The notes beneath the pieces were generated by a model. The model saw nothing but the letters and a program-made list of their open reading frames with translations. It did not search any database and was not told where the DNA came from. Below are positions 11,204-22,947 of a stretch of DNA of 64,000 nucleotides, in pieces. Made by a program: the position numbers and the translations under genes. Each line of letters opens with the position of its first letter. Position 1 is the stretch's first letter. The DNA is from Hepsetus odoe (Eukaryota; Chordata; Actinopteri; Characiformes; Hepsetidae). Where the stretch lies: assembly GCA_017165825.1 (NCBI GenBank), contig CM029386.1:21277011-21341010 (forward strand), written 5' to 3'.

Positions 11204-11448
11204 AGAGGTGGGATTCCAACCTGGGACCTCTTGAGCCATAGGCAAGTATCCTACCACTGGACCACCACCACCCCATTATTTAATAATAAATAATAAGTAA
11301 TAATACACCTCTAGCACTACCACCACTGGGTCCCTGAGAGAGACCATTAACCCTGAGTGTCTCTAGGGGGGCTGTCGCTCTAATTAGGACATGTAAGTCT
11401 CTCTGGATAAGAGCATCTGCGAAATGCTGTAAATGTAAAAACCTGTGG
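11204..11448. mobile_element. SINE type III with inverted 5' part
   Basis: The head of a type III SINE lies in reverse at about 11204-11277. The rest of the same SINE lies forward at about 11300-11448 (cacctctagcactaccacc, ending atctgcgaaatgctgtaaat). Both pieces include cacctctag at the break. An AT-rich spacer of about 25 bases separates them. Confidence 0.7.
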
Positions 11449-11593
11449 TTCACATGAAAGTAGACAAACAGTAGACTCATCTGAGTTCAGTGGCAAAAGT
11501 TTTCAAAGATTACGAGAGTGAGAGGTGGCTCACAACAGACAAAAATAATAATTATTAAACTTTAGTCTGAGGTTTTGAAATTGTTACTGTTAT

Positions 11594-11713
11594 CCATCCA
11601 TTATCTGCCGCTTGTCCCAAACGGGGTCGCGGGGGAGTGCTGGTGTCCAACCCAGCGCACACAGGGAGAGGACGGGGGACGCACCCTGAACAGGTCGCCA
11701 GCCCATCACAGGG
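11594..11713 (-). mobile_element. 5'-truncated type II SINE with 15-base target duplication
   Basis: Antisense type II tail (ctgccgcttgtcccaaacgg, then the ctgaacaggtcgccagccca region). The direct repeat aattgttactgttat flanks it at 11579-11593 and 11714-11728. Confidence 0.85.
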
Positions 11714-11728
11714 AATTGTTACTGTTAT

Positions 11729-12247
11729 TACTTTTTATAATCAATAATGACAAAGACACATGATCAAGGTGTGGATTATAAATCACTGCTCTGACACATG
11801 TACAAACATCTCCTCCCCATCCTTCAAAGTCAACTACACATGCAGGTCTGTGTTCTGTGTTACTGCTGATAAAAGTTAAACACACACAGAACCATGAACA
11901 ACAGAGTTTATAACAGAAATATTTAACATTAAATAGAGAAATTACAGGAGAAAAACAGGTCCATTCTCTAGCTCCTGGCAATCACTAAACTGTTTAATAA
12001 ATAGAGACAGATTTGAATGAATTCTGCCCAAATGCAGATTGAATGAAACAGATTCATTCAAAAATTATACAAATAAGTAAGCACAGAAAATGAAAACAGT
12101 AATGTTGGCTTCCCCAAAACAAAGCTCTAGAAACATGACCATAAACTTAAAATTGATAGAACTTAAAGACCAACTTAAGTTTGTCACTACAAGTAGAGGA
12201 ATATCTCTACATCATCTCTGTTCTGAAAGATAATTGTAAACGGATCC
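11729..12247. other. no gene recognised
   Basis: AT-rich sequence with only short, unrecognisable open frames on either strand. I see no splice-bordered exon or repeat family I can name. Confidence 0.5.
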
Positions 12248-12290
12248 TTAGCCTCCAAATTGTGACCCATGGTGGACCCGAGTAGAAGAG

Positions 12291-12444
12291 TCTGTTCCCA
12301 CCGGGGCACTAGGAGGAGACAGACCGCTGTTCCCCACCGGGGCACTAGGGGGAGTCAGACAGCTGTTCCCCGCCGGGGCACTAGGAGGAGGCAGAACGCT
12401 GTTCCCCGCCGGGGCACTAGGAGGAGGCAGACCGCTGTTCCCCG
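12291..12444. repeat. 36-bp tandem repeat in LTR, about 4 copies
   Basis: Units of 36 bases containing ccggggcactaggaggag and gctgttccccg. The gypsy LTR at 18345 has only one related unit (ctggacactagggggagcc). The unit is 12 codons long, so an open frame through it is a by-product. Confidence 0.85.
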
Positions 12445-12895
12445 CTGTTGGGAGAGCAGCGAGTCCAGCTCGGTAATCAGGGGTAATTCCGGTCAGCTGA
12501 CTCCTCCCCTTTATAAACAAGAGGAAACAGTGAAGACTTGCTGGGCCGTTTTAATGGCACTGCCGGTAGTTTCGGTAAAAATCCCTGGTTTACTCTCGGG
12601 TCTCTGTTTCTCTCTCTGTGTGTTTGTGTCAGACCGACTTCCTCGAGCTTCGGCTCATTGTGTTGACTGAAGATACACCCTCAGAGTTTCTCCAGCTTCT
12701 CGCTCACTTCACTCAAAGAAAAGAAAAAAAGAAAGAAAAGGCACAAAGCTATAAGCTCATGTGCTAAAGAAGAAAAAAAAGTCTCAAGCACAAACACTTA
12801 TAATTAGAAACTACCTGTTTGGAGGGTTTGTTTTCCACCCGTTTCCAGGTTTGGTTGGTATCTTGGGTTTCACTGAGTAGTTCTGGTGCTGCAGC

Positions 12896-13152
12896 TTTAA
12901 AGTGAAAGTGAAAACCCTTGTCATTGCGAGGTCACAGCACTGCACACCATGAACCACAACGAAATTGGACCTCTGCTTTTAACCCATGCACACAAACACC
13001 ATGCAGCAGTGGGCAGCTATTGAAAGCGCCCGGGGAGCAGTGACGGGGACGGTACCTTGCTCAGGGGTACCTCAGGGCAACCTACTTGTGAGGGAATCAA
13101 ACCCACAGTCTTCCGATGCAGGGCAACTCCCTAACCACTAGGCCACCGCTGG
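12896..13152 (-). mobile_element. tRNA-derived SINE, type I, nested in LTR
   Basis: Starts with gtgaaagtgaaaacccttgtc and ends in the inverted head (cctaaccactaggccaccgct). It splits the two halves of the LTR at 12248-13222, so it is younger than the LTR. Confidence 0.82.
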
Positions 13153-13222
13153 TTCTGCTCTTGGGTGCAAACCCAGTGTGACTCTCTGTGTTTGGTGCGG
13201 GTCACACCAGAACAGCCACAGT

Positions 13223-14327
13223 CTAACAGCACGGAAGTGAAGTCAGTTTTTTAATTTCAGATTAAAAAATTAAAACTACACAAACACACGTGGTCGAAAG
13301 TGAGCATGGCCTACAATCTGACTGGGCAAAATATGAACTCAGTTAAACAAAATTTTAATTGTAAAGTGTAAATACAAGATTTAAACAGGATATGAACATC
13401 CAAGCTTGTTTTTAAGCTCAATAATCAGATAAAGAGGCTGCAGGAGACTTTTGCGTGTCTGAAAGAGGAAATGAAACTTTTAGGAGGATGTTTAGATTTT
13501 TATGGAAAATGTAAGAGTTAGACATTATTGTTTATTTCTAGAAGTATCACTCAGCAAATGTTATCTCACTGGAGGAATACACTATTAAATGTCATGATTT
13601 ATTTCTCATTTCAGGTACGTTTTAATGTCATTTTAACCATAAACACAATGAAATGAAACAGCGTTGCTCTAGGAACAACGGATCAACACAGGCAACCACT
13701 TAAAACTACACAGGCAGAAAAGACTGCGGGAGGGACGAGTGTGGTGTCCCCTATGTGGGTAACTTATTGATGCAGATGCAGCATGTGGTCTGGATCTCCC
13801 AGACAGTCCCTGATGATCTTTCCAATGGCCCTCACCACATGTCTTTTTTAGAGTGTGTCTACCCAAATGTGCGTCACAAATGATTTAAGAGGAGATGAAA
13901 TGAAAAACAAAAAAAGATTTAGCATCAGTACTGTATACACATCTGGAGACAGTTCAGCTGGACTTAATGCCATGTTTATTTCAGTACTTCACCTGCTCCT
14001 CCACAATGAGATTTAGGAAATCTGCTAATTCGACTGTTCATACCGAATGTCCAGTTCGTCCATCATATCAGTTGACCTTATCACAGAGAGACACCCTTCA
14101 GCCTCTTTAAAATGTGGAAGTGCTGACACTAGTAGAAGAGTGAACTAAGATGGACAAGAACTATGAAGGGACAGGGAATCTCTGAAGAGATTTTAATAAA
14201 GCAAAGGGACACATCTGTGACTAATAGTCAGTCCAGGGCTGTTTGTCTCTGTAAGGCTGAGGTTGAGCGCTGAACCAAAGCACACACTTCTCTCAAGGAC
14301 CTTAAATAAAAGTAAAACGAGACTTTG
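13223..14327. other. no gene recognised
   Basis: No exon or repeat I can identify with confidence. A minus-strand stretch at about 13690-13860 is faintly LINE-like, but too weak to call. Confidence 0.4.
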
Positions 14328-14526
14328 GGCAGCAGTGGCCTAGTGTTTAGGGACTCGGCTCCAGGATCAGAAGATTGTGTGTTCGAATCCCAGACCAGTA
14401 GGTTAATCTGAGGTACCGCTGAGCAACACAGGGACTTCCAATAGCTGCTCCCTGCTGCACACGTTTGTTTGGAAAGCAGAAGCTGCATTTTGTTGTGTTT
14501 CACATTGACAATTTGTCACTTTCAGT
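14328..14526 (+). mobile_element. tRNA-derived SINE, type I
   Basis: Head gggcagcagtggcctagtg, box B gtgttcgaatccc, and a tail ending gacaatttgtcactttcag. Confidence 0.75.
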
Positions 14527-14800
14527 TCACTAAAGGATGAAGTTGGTTAAAAACTCAGACAGTAAACAGATGGCAGTCACCACATATTCAAGAAGTGAAA
14601 AAGAATCGTCTCCTTGTGAGATCTCACTTTGTTTGATCAAGACACTGGTGAAAGACCCACTGCAGTATTCAGGGTATAAAACGAGTGTTGAGGAAGTAGA
14701 GTCTGACTCTCAAAGTCTGACAGTCCACTAAATACTGAACAACAGGTAGAGGAACGATGTGGAAGTGGTATAAAACGAGGAAGTTACTTATTAATTAAAG

Positions 14801-14840
14801 TTGGACGAATTCAGAATCAGTTGGACGAATTCAGAATCAG
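14801..14840. repeat. 20-bp tandem duplication
   Basis: Two exact copies of ttggacgaattcagaatcag in a row. The surrounding 14527-15880 holds no gene I recognise. Confidence 0.9.
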
Positions 14841-15889
14841 CCAATTTGGTGTTATAAAAAGAAAAGAAAAAAAGAAGATGGAGCTGGGAGTTTCACCCCA
14901 GGTTTTACCCCTTTAAAACCCAAACGGGCCACACAGATTTGGACACAAATGCACAAGGATATAAAATTGTACTTTTACATCTAATAAAGACTTTGTTAGC
15001 AATGAGATAAAAATGATTGCACAAAAAAAGGCATCATAATAGATCAAACAACTTGACAATCCTACACAGTTTCAGCCTGTTGATGCTGGCAGCAAATAAA
15101 CTTGGGCTTACTGAAGGGAGAAAACTCAGTAACGGAGAGGAATAAGGTCCAACCACTAGGACCAGATGTGAAGACATCACATCAACCACATCAAATGCAT
15201 CCCAAAAGAACACCCCAAAATAGTCAAGCTAGTTTCAAGATAAAACAAACCAAACCATGTCACAGAAAGGCCACAGAACAGCAATACTGGCAGATATTTG
15301 TAGAAAAAAAAAAAAATAATAAAAAACCTGTTGAACTATATGTTCTGAAAGTGAAGGAAAGCATTTGAGTCCTGAGCAAAAGACACCTGACAGGTTCGTC
15401 AAGGAAAACAACAACAAATGTTGAAAGTTGCAGAGAAAATCCCCAAAACAACAGTTATGAAGACCCTCTGCAGTTCAAATCAATGAGCAAAAGAATGTGG
15501 GAAGATCACACCACAGTGGCTTATTTGGAGGATTCTGGTGTGAACCCTGAGATCTGGAGAATGCTGCTACCTGGAACCCCTGCTGCTGCAGTCCAGAGAG
15601 TTCAGGGTGAGCCTGCACCCTGTCCAACAGTGGATACAGTGGATACAGTGGATACAGGTGGTGGCAATAAACAAAAAACATGCCAGGTCAGCCTCTTGAC
15701 TGGACAGATATAAAGGGTGAAATGATGTCTAAAGTATTTAACTAAACTTGTCTTTTTAAAAACCTATACAGGCCCACATAGATAAATTAAATATTTTATA
15801 TTTTTATAAATTATCTATATTTAACTGTTCTGCCTTAATCAATAGAAAGTTAATATATTTATTAAATAGTTGTTAAATATGCTATTAGC

Positions 15890-16836
15890 ATTATAGGTTC
15901 TCATATTTCACTTTCTGAATTTGGTTCAAGAAGTATTTCGTTGGATCGTAGGGTCATTGCAGGGATGGAGGTCTGGGGACTGAGTTGGCCATGGGAAGAG
16001 CTTGATTTTGCTGAGACATTTTTGTGTAGATTGTGCCACATGATTAGGGTCATTATCCTGCTGGAAGATCCAAGGATAATCCAACCTCAGCTTTCTGTCA
16101 GAAGCCTCCAGATTTTGATTTAAAATGTCCTGGTGTTAGAAGGAGTTCATGATGCCACACACCCTAACAAAGTTCCCTGGGCCTTAATAGGACTCTGTGT
16201 CACATCATATTTATACCCCAGGGACACAGGAAGTCATTAATTACTAATGAAAAGCCCCACTCTGATTAACTTTAAAAGCTAAACTAGAAATTACAAAAAT
16301 GTTTCAACTATAAAATTGTAAAATCTTTATAGATTAATTTTTTTTTTTTTATATTCAATATTAAATTATTAAAATTATGTTGATTTATTTTTTAAGTGAA
16401 AGTGACAACCCTTGTCATTGCGAGGTCACGGCACAACACACATGAACCACAACGAAATTGGACCTCTGCATTTAACCCATGAACACTCAAACTCGTGCAG
16501 CAGTGGGCAGCTATTGAAAGCACCCGGGGAGCAGTGATGGGGACAGTACCTTGCTCAAGGGTACCTCAGGGCAACCTATTGGGAAGGGGTTTGAACCCCA
16601 ATCCTCCGATCATGCGGCTAACGCCCTAACCGCTAGGCCACCGCTGCCCCAGGAGTATTAATTATTCAATTAATTCTGATTGTGGGATTCTTTCCCCAAT
16701 TAATGTACATAAATTAAAGGTTGAACTTTTCTCTTTCTTGTGTTGTGAGCCTATATTTTCTGGGGAAAAAATTATTTATTAGAAGCCTAAAAACACATCT
16801 TAATCAGGGGTGCCAATAATTGTGGAGGGTACTGTA
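15890..16836 (+). mobile_element. DNA-transposon remnant with nested SINE
   Basis: About 15940-16200 has the look of a decayed vertebrate DNA transposon. The right end, near 16807-16836, reads ggggtgccaataattgtgga followed by gggtactgta, typical of one end of a Tc1-like non-autonomous family. I did not find the matching left end. A SINE at 16396-16650 interrupts it. Family assignment is from memory of similar repeats. Confidence 0.4.
16396..16650 (-). mobile_element. tRNA-derived SINE, type I
   Basis: Complete antisense copy from gtgaaagtgacaacccttgt to the inverted head ctaggccaccgctgcccc. Confidence 0.85.
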
Positions 16837-16906
16837 TTTAGTCTCAGTTGAAATGTCCTTTAACATATACAGCATTTAACATGTCATTAACTGTGTTCTT
16901 TCTCAG

Positions 16907-17719
16907 AGTCTGAACTGAGGATTGTTCTGGTGGGTAAAACTGGAGCTGGAAAACACCATCCTGGGCAGAGAAAACTTTAGGTCAGAGGTTTCTCCATCAC
17001 CTGTTACAAATCAGTGCAGAGGAGATGTTGCAGATCGTGGAGGCAGAAGAATCCATGTGGTTGATACACCTGGAATATTTGGAACATTAGATCTGGAAGA
17101 AATGAAAGAACAAATTAAACAATGTGTTAACATGGCTGTTCCAGGACCTCATGCATTTCTGCTGGTTATCAGTGTCAGGAGGTTCACAGAGGAGGAGAAA
17201 AATGCAGTCACCTAGATTCAGGACAACCTTCTTCCTTCTTGGAGAAGAAGCTGCACGTTACACCCTGTTCTGTTCACCCATGCTGATCAGCTGGGGTCCA
17301 AACATTTGGACAAGTTTATCAACGAGAGTGAAGATCTTCTGCAGCTGTTGAGAAAATGTGGGAATAGATACCTCGGTTTCAACAATAGCAACAGAAGCAA
17401 TGACAGTCAGGTCAGACAGCTGCTGGAGAAGATCGATGCAATGCTGACGATGAATGAAGGAAGCTACTACACCAATGAAAGGTTTAAACAAGCCCAAGAA
17501 GAAATGCTTAATAGGCAGAGATTAAAGAAGGTGAAAGATGTTGCACTGGGAGCAGCAACAGCAGTAGGAGTAGGAGGTATGGTGGCAGGAGGGGTGGTTT
17601 TAGGAGTCACAGGAGCTGTAATACTGCCAGCAGTTGGAGTTGCAGCTGGAGCAGCACTTGCTATAGGAACGGGAGCAAAGCTGATTTATAATAAAGTCAT
17701 GGAAACAGTGAGAGTGTAA
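16907..17719 (+). pseudogene. GIMAP/AIG1-type GTPase pseudogene
   Basis: A single exon after an AG at 16905-16906 encodes a GIMAP-family GTPase (immune-associated nucleotide-binding protein). GIMAPs are septin/dynamin-related GTPases that regulate lymphocyte survival at organelle membranes. Visible are LRIVLVGKTGAGK (P-loop start), VVDTPGIFG (G3), PGPHAFLLVISV and FTEEEKNAV. A 14-base-type deletion after GAGK removes the Ser and following residues of the P-loop and shifts frame. TAG at 17213-17215 replaces the conserved Trp, and another frameshift precedes LGSKHLDKFI. The C-terminal part is open to TAA at 17717 and ends in a long Gly/Ala/Val-rich hydrophobic stretch, probably a membrane anchor. 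It lies 6.9 kb after C3 copy A, as the intact GIMAPs lie after copy B. Confidence 0.85.
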
Positions 17720-18047
17720 AAAGAAAAAGCAATCTGATAACAATCATGAGAAGGATGGTGGTGCGAAAGCAGTTTATGTGAATAATTCCAATCTTATGTT
17801 CATTCTGATCCATCAACTGACTGCATATCTATTATGCCTGCACTGAAACTCGGCTTATTTGTGGGTCTTTTCAGAAACACTTATTTGTTTACTCAATACT
17901 GATCCGCTACTGATCCAGATGTTGATTATTATTAATAAAAAGCCATGAAAAGCAAGTCTTTAAAGCAGTATGCAGATTGTTTTGTTGAGAGAACAGTTTC
18001 TGCGAAGAACTTTCATGTAAGCATTTTCATATAAGCATAACTGGTGA

Positions 18048-18240
18048 TTCCCTCACTAGGAGGTTGCCCTGAGGTACCCTTGAGCAAGGTACCGTCACTG
18101 CACCCCAGGCGCTTTCAATAGCTGCCCCCTGCTGAACGTGTGTGGGGGGAAATGCAGAGGTTGAATTTCATTGTGTTGTGCTGTGTTCATAAAAGTAGTG
18201 AAATATACAGATACAGGTGAGTGACACTTTCAGGTATTCG
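18048..18240 (+). mobile_element. tRNA-derived SINE, type I, head missing
   Basis: Begins inside the head (ctcactaggaggttgccctg), contains ccttgagcaaggtaccgtc, and ends in the type I tail. A type III tail fragment follows at about 18268-18312. Confidence 0.7.
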
Positions 18241-18834
18241 ACCATCTTTGAAGCCACCATGATGGAAGTCGCTCTGGATGAGAGAACCTGCTAAATGTCA
18301 TTCATGTAAAAGTAATTTCCCCAAAAACTCGAGTGTAGCCTGAGTGAGAAGAGGCTGTGAGACCTAAATCTGTGAGAGCTCTACCCCAACTGGACACTAG
18401 GGGGAGCCAGACCGCTGCTGGGAGACCAGCCAGTCAGGCGCAGTAATCGACAGTGATTCGGTTCACCTGTGCTCTGGCTTATATAAAGGGAGTGAAACCG
18501 GTGCAGTCACAGACACAGACGGTAATTGGGTAAAGATCCCTGGGTCTCTCTCTGTGTTTGCGTCAGATCAGCACCCTCGAGCCTCGGTTTGTTGTGCTGT
18601 CTGACGCTGCAGATTCCCATTCCGAGTTTCTTGTTCTCACTAAAATGTTCAAGCTCAAACACATACCTGTTTTGAGCATTTTATTTTCCACCCGTTTTTG
18701 GGTTGATTGTGGTGGCTTGGGTTTTCTGGTGTATTTTGGGTACTGCAGCTTCAGGTACTGCATTTGGGTCCTAACCCAGTGTGGCTTCCTGCATTCACAG
18801 TGGGTCACACCATTACAGAAAGACCCAGCCAGTA

Positions 18835-19819
18835 TGGACCCAGCATTACCCAGAGATGCCATCCAGACTGCTCTAGCAGCTCAGGGTGCTACCACATGCA
18901 GCAAATAACAGGTCCTGCAGCAAATATCATCACAGCTGCAGACAATCTCTACTGCCCTGCAAGCTAGACCTGAACCTCCTGCAACCGCCCCTGCAGCGCC
19001 TCCTCCCATTATTTTGTCTCCACCAATGCCGCTCTTACCACCTCCCGAGCGTTTTGACGGTGCACAGGGAAGATTAGGCGGCTTCCTCCTACAATGCTCT
19101 CTAGCATTTGAGCAGCAGGCTGCTCGGTCTCCCACTGAAAGGGCCAAGGTGGCCTATGTTGTCTCACTGCTCACAGGGAGAGCCCTGTCATGGGCCACCC
19201 CAGTGTGAGAGCACCAGCCAGAGGTGTGTTCCTCTCTGACTCAGTTTACCTCCGCCCTCAGAGACACTTTCGACCATCCCAGCAGTGGAAGGGAGGCCAG
19301 CTCCACCCTGCTCCAATTACGGCAGGGAAGGAGGTCAGTAGCAGATTACGGCAGGGAAGGAGGTCAGTAGCAGATTACGCCATGGAGTTCCGTACCCTAG
19401 CCGCAGGAAGCGGCTGGAACACAATGGCACTAATGGCGGCTTATTCCCAGGGGCTGAATAGCGACCTTAAAGATGAAATAGCTCCTCGGGAGCCCCCAAA
19501 CACTTTTGAGGGCCTAATTGAACTCTCCCTACGGATTGATAATCGCCTTAGGGAACGCAGACATGCTCGTGAGACCGAAAGGTGTCAAAGACTACGTGCC
19601 AGCGCACAGCACATAGTTCCCATATTTTCACAGACTGAGGATCCTTCACAGGAGCCTCAGCCCATGCAGCTCGGGCATGCACGTCTTTCCCGCCAGGAAC
19701 GGGAGGACTGGATGCAAGAAGGCAGATGCCTTTATTGTGGTCGCTCCAGTCATCTTCGAGCAGCCTGCCCAGAGCTGAAGAATAGGGACTCTGTGGCAGG
19801 CCCTCCCATATTCCCATAG
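18835..19819 (+). pseudogene. gypsy gag remnant with zinc knuckle
   Basis: Gag frame from ATG at 18835 (MDPALPRDAI), with TAA at about 18907 and TGA at about 19206. The capsid-like middle contains FDGAQGRLGGFL and the EIAPREPPNTFEGLI region. The end has a CCHC knuckle, CLYCGRSSHLRAAC (CX2CX4HX4C), at about 19728-19770. A 29-base tandem duplication at about 19316-19373 (unit starting attacggcagggaagg) shifts the frame. Gag would package the element RNA; this copy cannot. Confidence 0.85.
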
Positions 19820-19910
19820 CCCTCAGTAGTATTTCTCAGCGCCTCCATACGTTGGGGTTCAGATTGAGAGGAACGCCTTCGGGCTTTCATAGAAATGGAA
19901 TTTACCCATA

Positions 19911-22195
19911 GTGACCCTTGATCAGCCACTTCCTGTGGCAGCTATCGATGGGCGGGCCTTAGCTTCAGGGGTCATCACTCATCAGACCCTCCCTATAACT
20001 CTGTGCATTGGTCTGCATTGTGAACAATTACCCCTGCTACATGTTCAAGCCCTTGACTTGCCCCTTATTTTGGGTTTTGCCTGGCTGCAGCAATACAATC
20101 CGCATTTGGATTGGTTGACCCGCTCTGTAGTTGCCTGGGGCCCCCATTGCACTCGTTCTTGTCTTATCACTGAGCAAACCCCAAAGACTCCACTCACTTC
20201 TGAGGTGATTCCAGGTCTGAACACAGTTCCCCCAGAATACTGGGACCTCCAAGAGGTCTTTAGTAAACAGAAATCCCAACTCTTCCCTTCTCACTGGCCC
20301 TATGATTGTGCTAGAGACTTGCTTCTGGGTACTATTCCTCCTAGGGGCTGCTTGTTTGCCCTCTCTGGTCCCAAGAAGGCGGCCATGGACGATTACATTC
20401 AAGAGGCCCTGGTTCTGGGTTTCATTAGGCCTTCTACATCCGGTCCTGTCCCAACATTCGGCTCCCGATAATAAAATGCACCCGTGTGCTTACTTCTCCC
20501 ACCGCCTTTCTCCTGCCAAACATAAATATGACGTGGGGCAGTCAAGCTTGCCTTCGAGGAATGGAGACATTGGCTTGAGGGGGCTTGACATCAGGTACTG
20601 GTCTGGACCGACCATAAGAACCTGGCCTATATCAAGCAAGCTAAACGTCTCAACCCCCGTAAGGCTAGATGGGTTCTGTTCTTTGCCCGATTCGACTTCC
20701 TGCTGTCTTATCGCCCGGGGTCTAAGAACCTCAATCCCGATGCCCTCTCTCGCCAGTGGGACTCTCCAGTCTCCAAGGGTCCCCCTGAACCCATTTTTTC
20801 CTGGCAGGGAATTGTGGCCCATATACGCTGGTGGATTGAAACGGAAGTGAGTAATGCCCTGGCCTCTGAGCCTGGCCCTGGGGGTGGACCTCCAGGCAAG
20901 CTATCTGTCCCATCTGTTGCAAGGGCCAGAGTAATGTACTGGGGACATGCTTCGATTTTTACTGCCCACCCAGGGATAACTCGCACCTTAGAATTCCTCA
21001 TAAGCGATTCGGGTGGCCAGGAATGGACCGAGAGGTTCAAGCTCACATGGCAGCCTGTAAGGTATATGCCAGTAATAAGGATCCCAGAGCCAGACCTGCA
21101 GGACTCTTACATCCACTGCCAATTCCCAAATGCCCCTGGTCACATCTCTCTTTGGATTTTATTACAGGGCTACCCCCTTTTCGCGGTAACACTGTTATCC
21201 TAGTGGTAGTGCATAGGTTTTAACAAAAGCAGGCAGGTTCATAGCCCTGAGTAAACTCCCTTCAGCTAAAGAAATGGCAGAGTTGCTGCTCCACCATATA
21301 GTACGCATCCATGGCTTACCAGTGGACATTATTTCGGACCAGGGTCCTAAGTTCATTAGCCTTTTTTGGAAGGCCTTTTGTAATTCCTTAGTGGCCACTG
21401 CCAGTCTCTCTTCTGGCTACTACCCCCAGTCTAATGGCCAGACCAAGAGGGTTAACCAGGACTTGGAGTAAACCCTCCGTTGCCTAGCTTCTAAAAATCC
21501 CTCCTCTTGGGCTGACCAGCTCATATGGGCTGAATATGCGCATAACACCCTCTTGCACTCGTCTTTGGGTATTTCCCCCTTTGAGTGTCAATTCGGTTTT
21601 GCCCCACCTATGTTCTCTCAACAGGAAGAGGAAGGGGTGGTTCCCTCTGCAGCTCTTTTGGTGCAGCGTTGCCGCCGCTCCTGGCTGAAAGCACATAGAG
21701 CCCTTCAGCATGCTTCTGCGGCGCAAAAGCGTACGGCCAACAGCAAGCAATGCCTTGGACCGTCTTTCAGACAGGGGCAAATGGTGTGGCCAGAGACCTG
21801 CCTCTCCGCATTGAGTCTCGGAAGCTAGCCCCACGTTATGTGAGTCCTTTCAAGGTGCTCTGCAGAATCAACCCGATTTCATACCGGTTGCTTCTGCCTA
21901 GGTCTATGCACATCAACTTGACTTTCCATGTTTCCCGCCTCAAGCCCGTGCTTTGTGGCACGCAGACACCGGCCCCGGAACCCCATCTTATTGATGGTGC
22001 CCAGGCTTACACAGTCCGTCGGTTGTTGAGGGAACGCCGGGTTCGGGGCCGCTCCCAGTTTCTGGTGGACTAGGAGGGTAATGGCCCTGAGGAGTCTTCG
22101 TGGGTCCCTGCTCATCACATTCTGGACCCTCAGCTCATCAGGTCCTTTTGGCGGGACCAGGCTGCTGGTTTGGGAATGTCCGGTATCTCATAATT
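19911..22195 (+). pseudogene. gypsy pol remnant: PR/RT start, RNase H end, integrase, chromodomain
   Basis: The protease-like region (VAAIDGRALASG, LILGFAWL) lacks a recognisable catalytic DSG triad. The RT start (ALVLGFIRPS) at about 20408-20440 joins directly to the RNase H region (SQHSAPDN, YFSHRLSPAKHKYDVG), so the RT palm is gone. Integrase blocks follow: the GHASIFTAHPGITRT zinc-binding part, DIISDQGPKF and YYPQSNGQTKR. The end resembles a chromodomain (FLVD, a stop in place of Trp, then EGNGPEESSWVPAHHI at about 22060-22120). Multiple stops and frameshifts make it non-functional. Confidence 0.82.
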
Positions 22196-22209
22196 ATTTT
22201 TGGCAGGGG

Positions 22210-22600
22210 TGAGGCAGTGTGAGAAACAAGCACATGGGTGTAGTTTATTATCTGAGGCTGAACATTGGGACAGTTTAGGCATAGCCTAAACTCTCACCTC
22301 TGAGGTATCCATCTGGACAATGAAAGGGAGCTCAGGATCAGGATGCTGCAAGACAGGGGCCATGGACAGTCTACTTTTAAGTTCATTGAACACTTCCTGG
22401 GCTTCTGGAGTTCAGTGAAACTGTACAGCTGTCTTGCGGGTAAGGGTAGTCAAGGGTGCTGCTATTTTGCTAAAGTTTGCTAAAGCACCAGATACTGGAG
22501 CACATCCACAATTTTAACCAAGTTGAATCCATGGCCTGGACTGTGAAGGGAACACCTGCTTCATGTGTACCTTCTCACAAACTGTAAAGACATTGTTTTT
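22210..22600 (-). mobile_element. inverted gypsy RT/RNase H fragment
   Basis: On the minus strand this encodes the RT-RNase H junction of a gypsy element (FSKIAAPLTTLT, FNELKSRLSMAPVLQHPDP, FIVQMDTSEV). This is just upstream of the point where the plus-strand element's RNase H part resumes at about 20445. It thus supplies part of the segment missing there, in reverse orientation. It has internal stops. Confidence 0.75.
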
Positions 22601-22947
22601 GCAGATTTGTGCTGTTTTAATCTCCTTTTAGAGTTTTAGTGTGTTTGTGAGTTGGTTTTAGCTGAGTATAAGAAATAGACTGAGCTTTAGACAAACAATG
22701 TCTACCTCTAATCATCTTGTGCTGGTGGTATTGAGCACTAACTGCAGGTATTTTCAGCTTAAACTATAGAAATGTGTTTTATTTTCTGGTTGAGCTTACA
22801 TGCCTTATGTGTGAATTTGTGGTTTACTTTTGTGTGAATTTGTGTGTCAACTTGAAAAAGTTTAATGATTGAATGTGTAACAGCAATGAATATGTTAAAT
22901 ATGCCTAAAAAAACATGATCACCATGAACAGTGAACCATGTGTGATT

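Larger units (their letters stand above)
12248..13222 (+). mobile_element. gypsy-type LTR fragment with nested SINE
   Basis: Resembles the leader/LTR of the gypsy element at 18345-18834: cactaggaggag...agaccgctg, then the tcctcccctttataaa promoter-like stretch, ...ctcgagcttcgg, a ttttccacccgttt block, and finally acccagtgtg...gggtcacacca. No gag follows, so it is a solo or truncated LTR. A SINE interrupts it at about 12896-13152. Confidence 0.7.
18345..22195 (+). mobile_element. Ty3/gypsy (chromovirus-like) retrotransposon, defective
   Basis: A 5' LTR and leader at about 18345-18834 (TATA-like ttatataaagg near 18480) are followed by gag from 18835, then pol with protease, RT start, RNase H end, integrase and a chromodomain-like C-terminus. 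Frames are broken many times. No matching 3' LTR is visible before the inverted fragment at 22210-22600. The RT core is deleted. An endogenous, dead element; its gag and pol parts are listed separately. Confidence 0.85.

Noticed and set aside
12269..12670. Open frame of 133 codons with RGTRRRQTAVP repeats
   Set aside because: It is a read-through of the 36-bp LTR tandem repeat.
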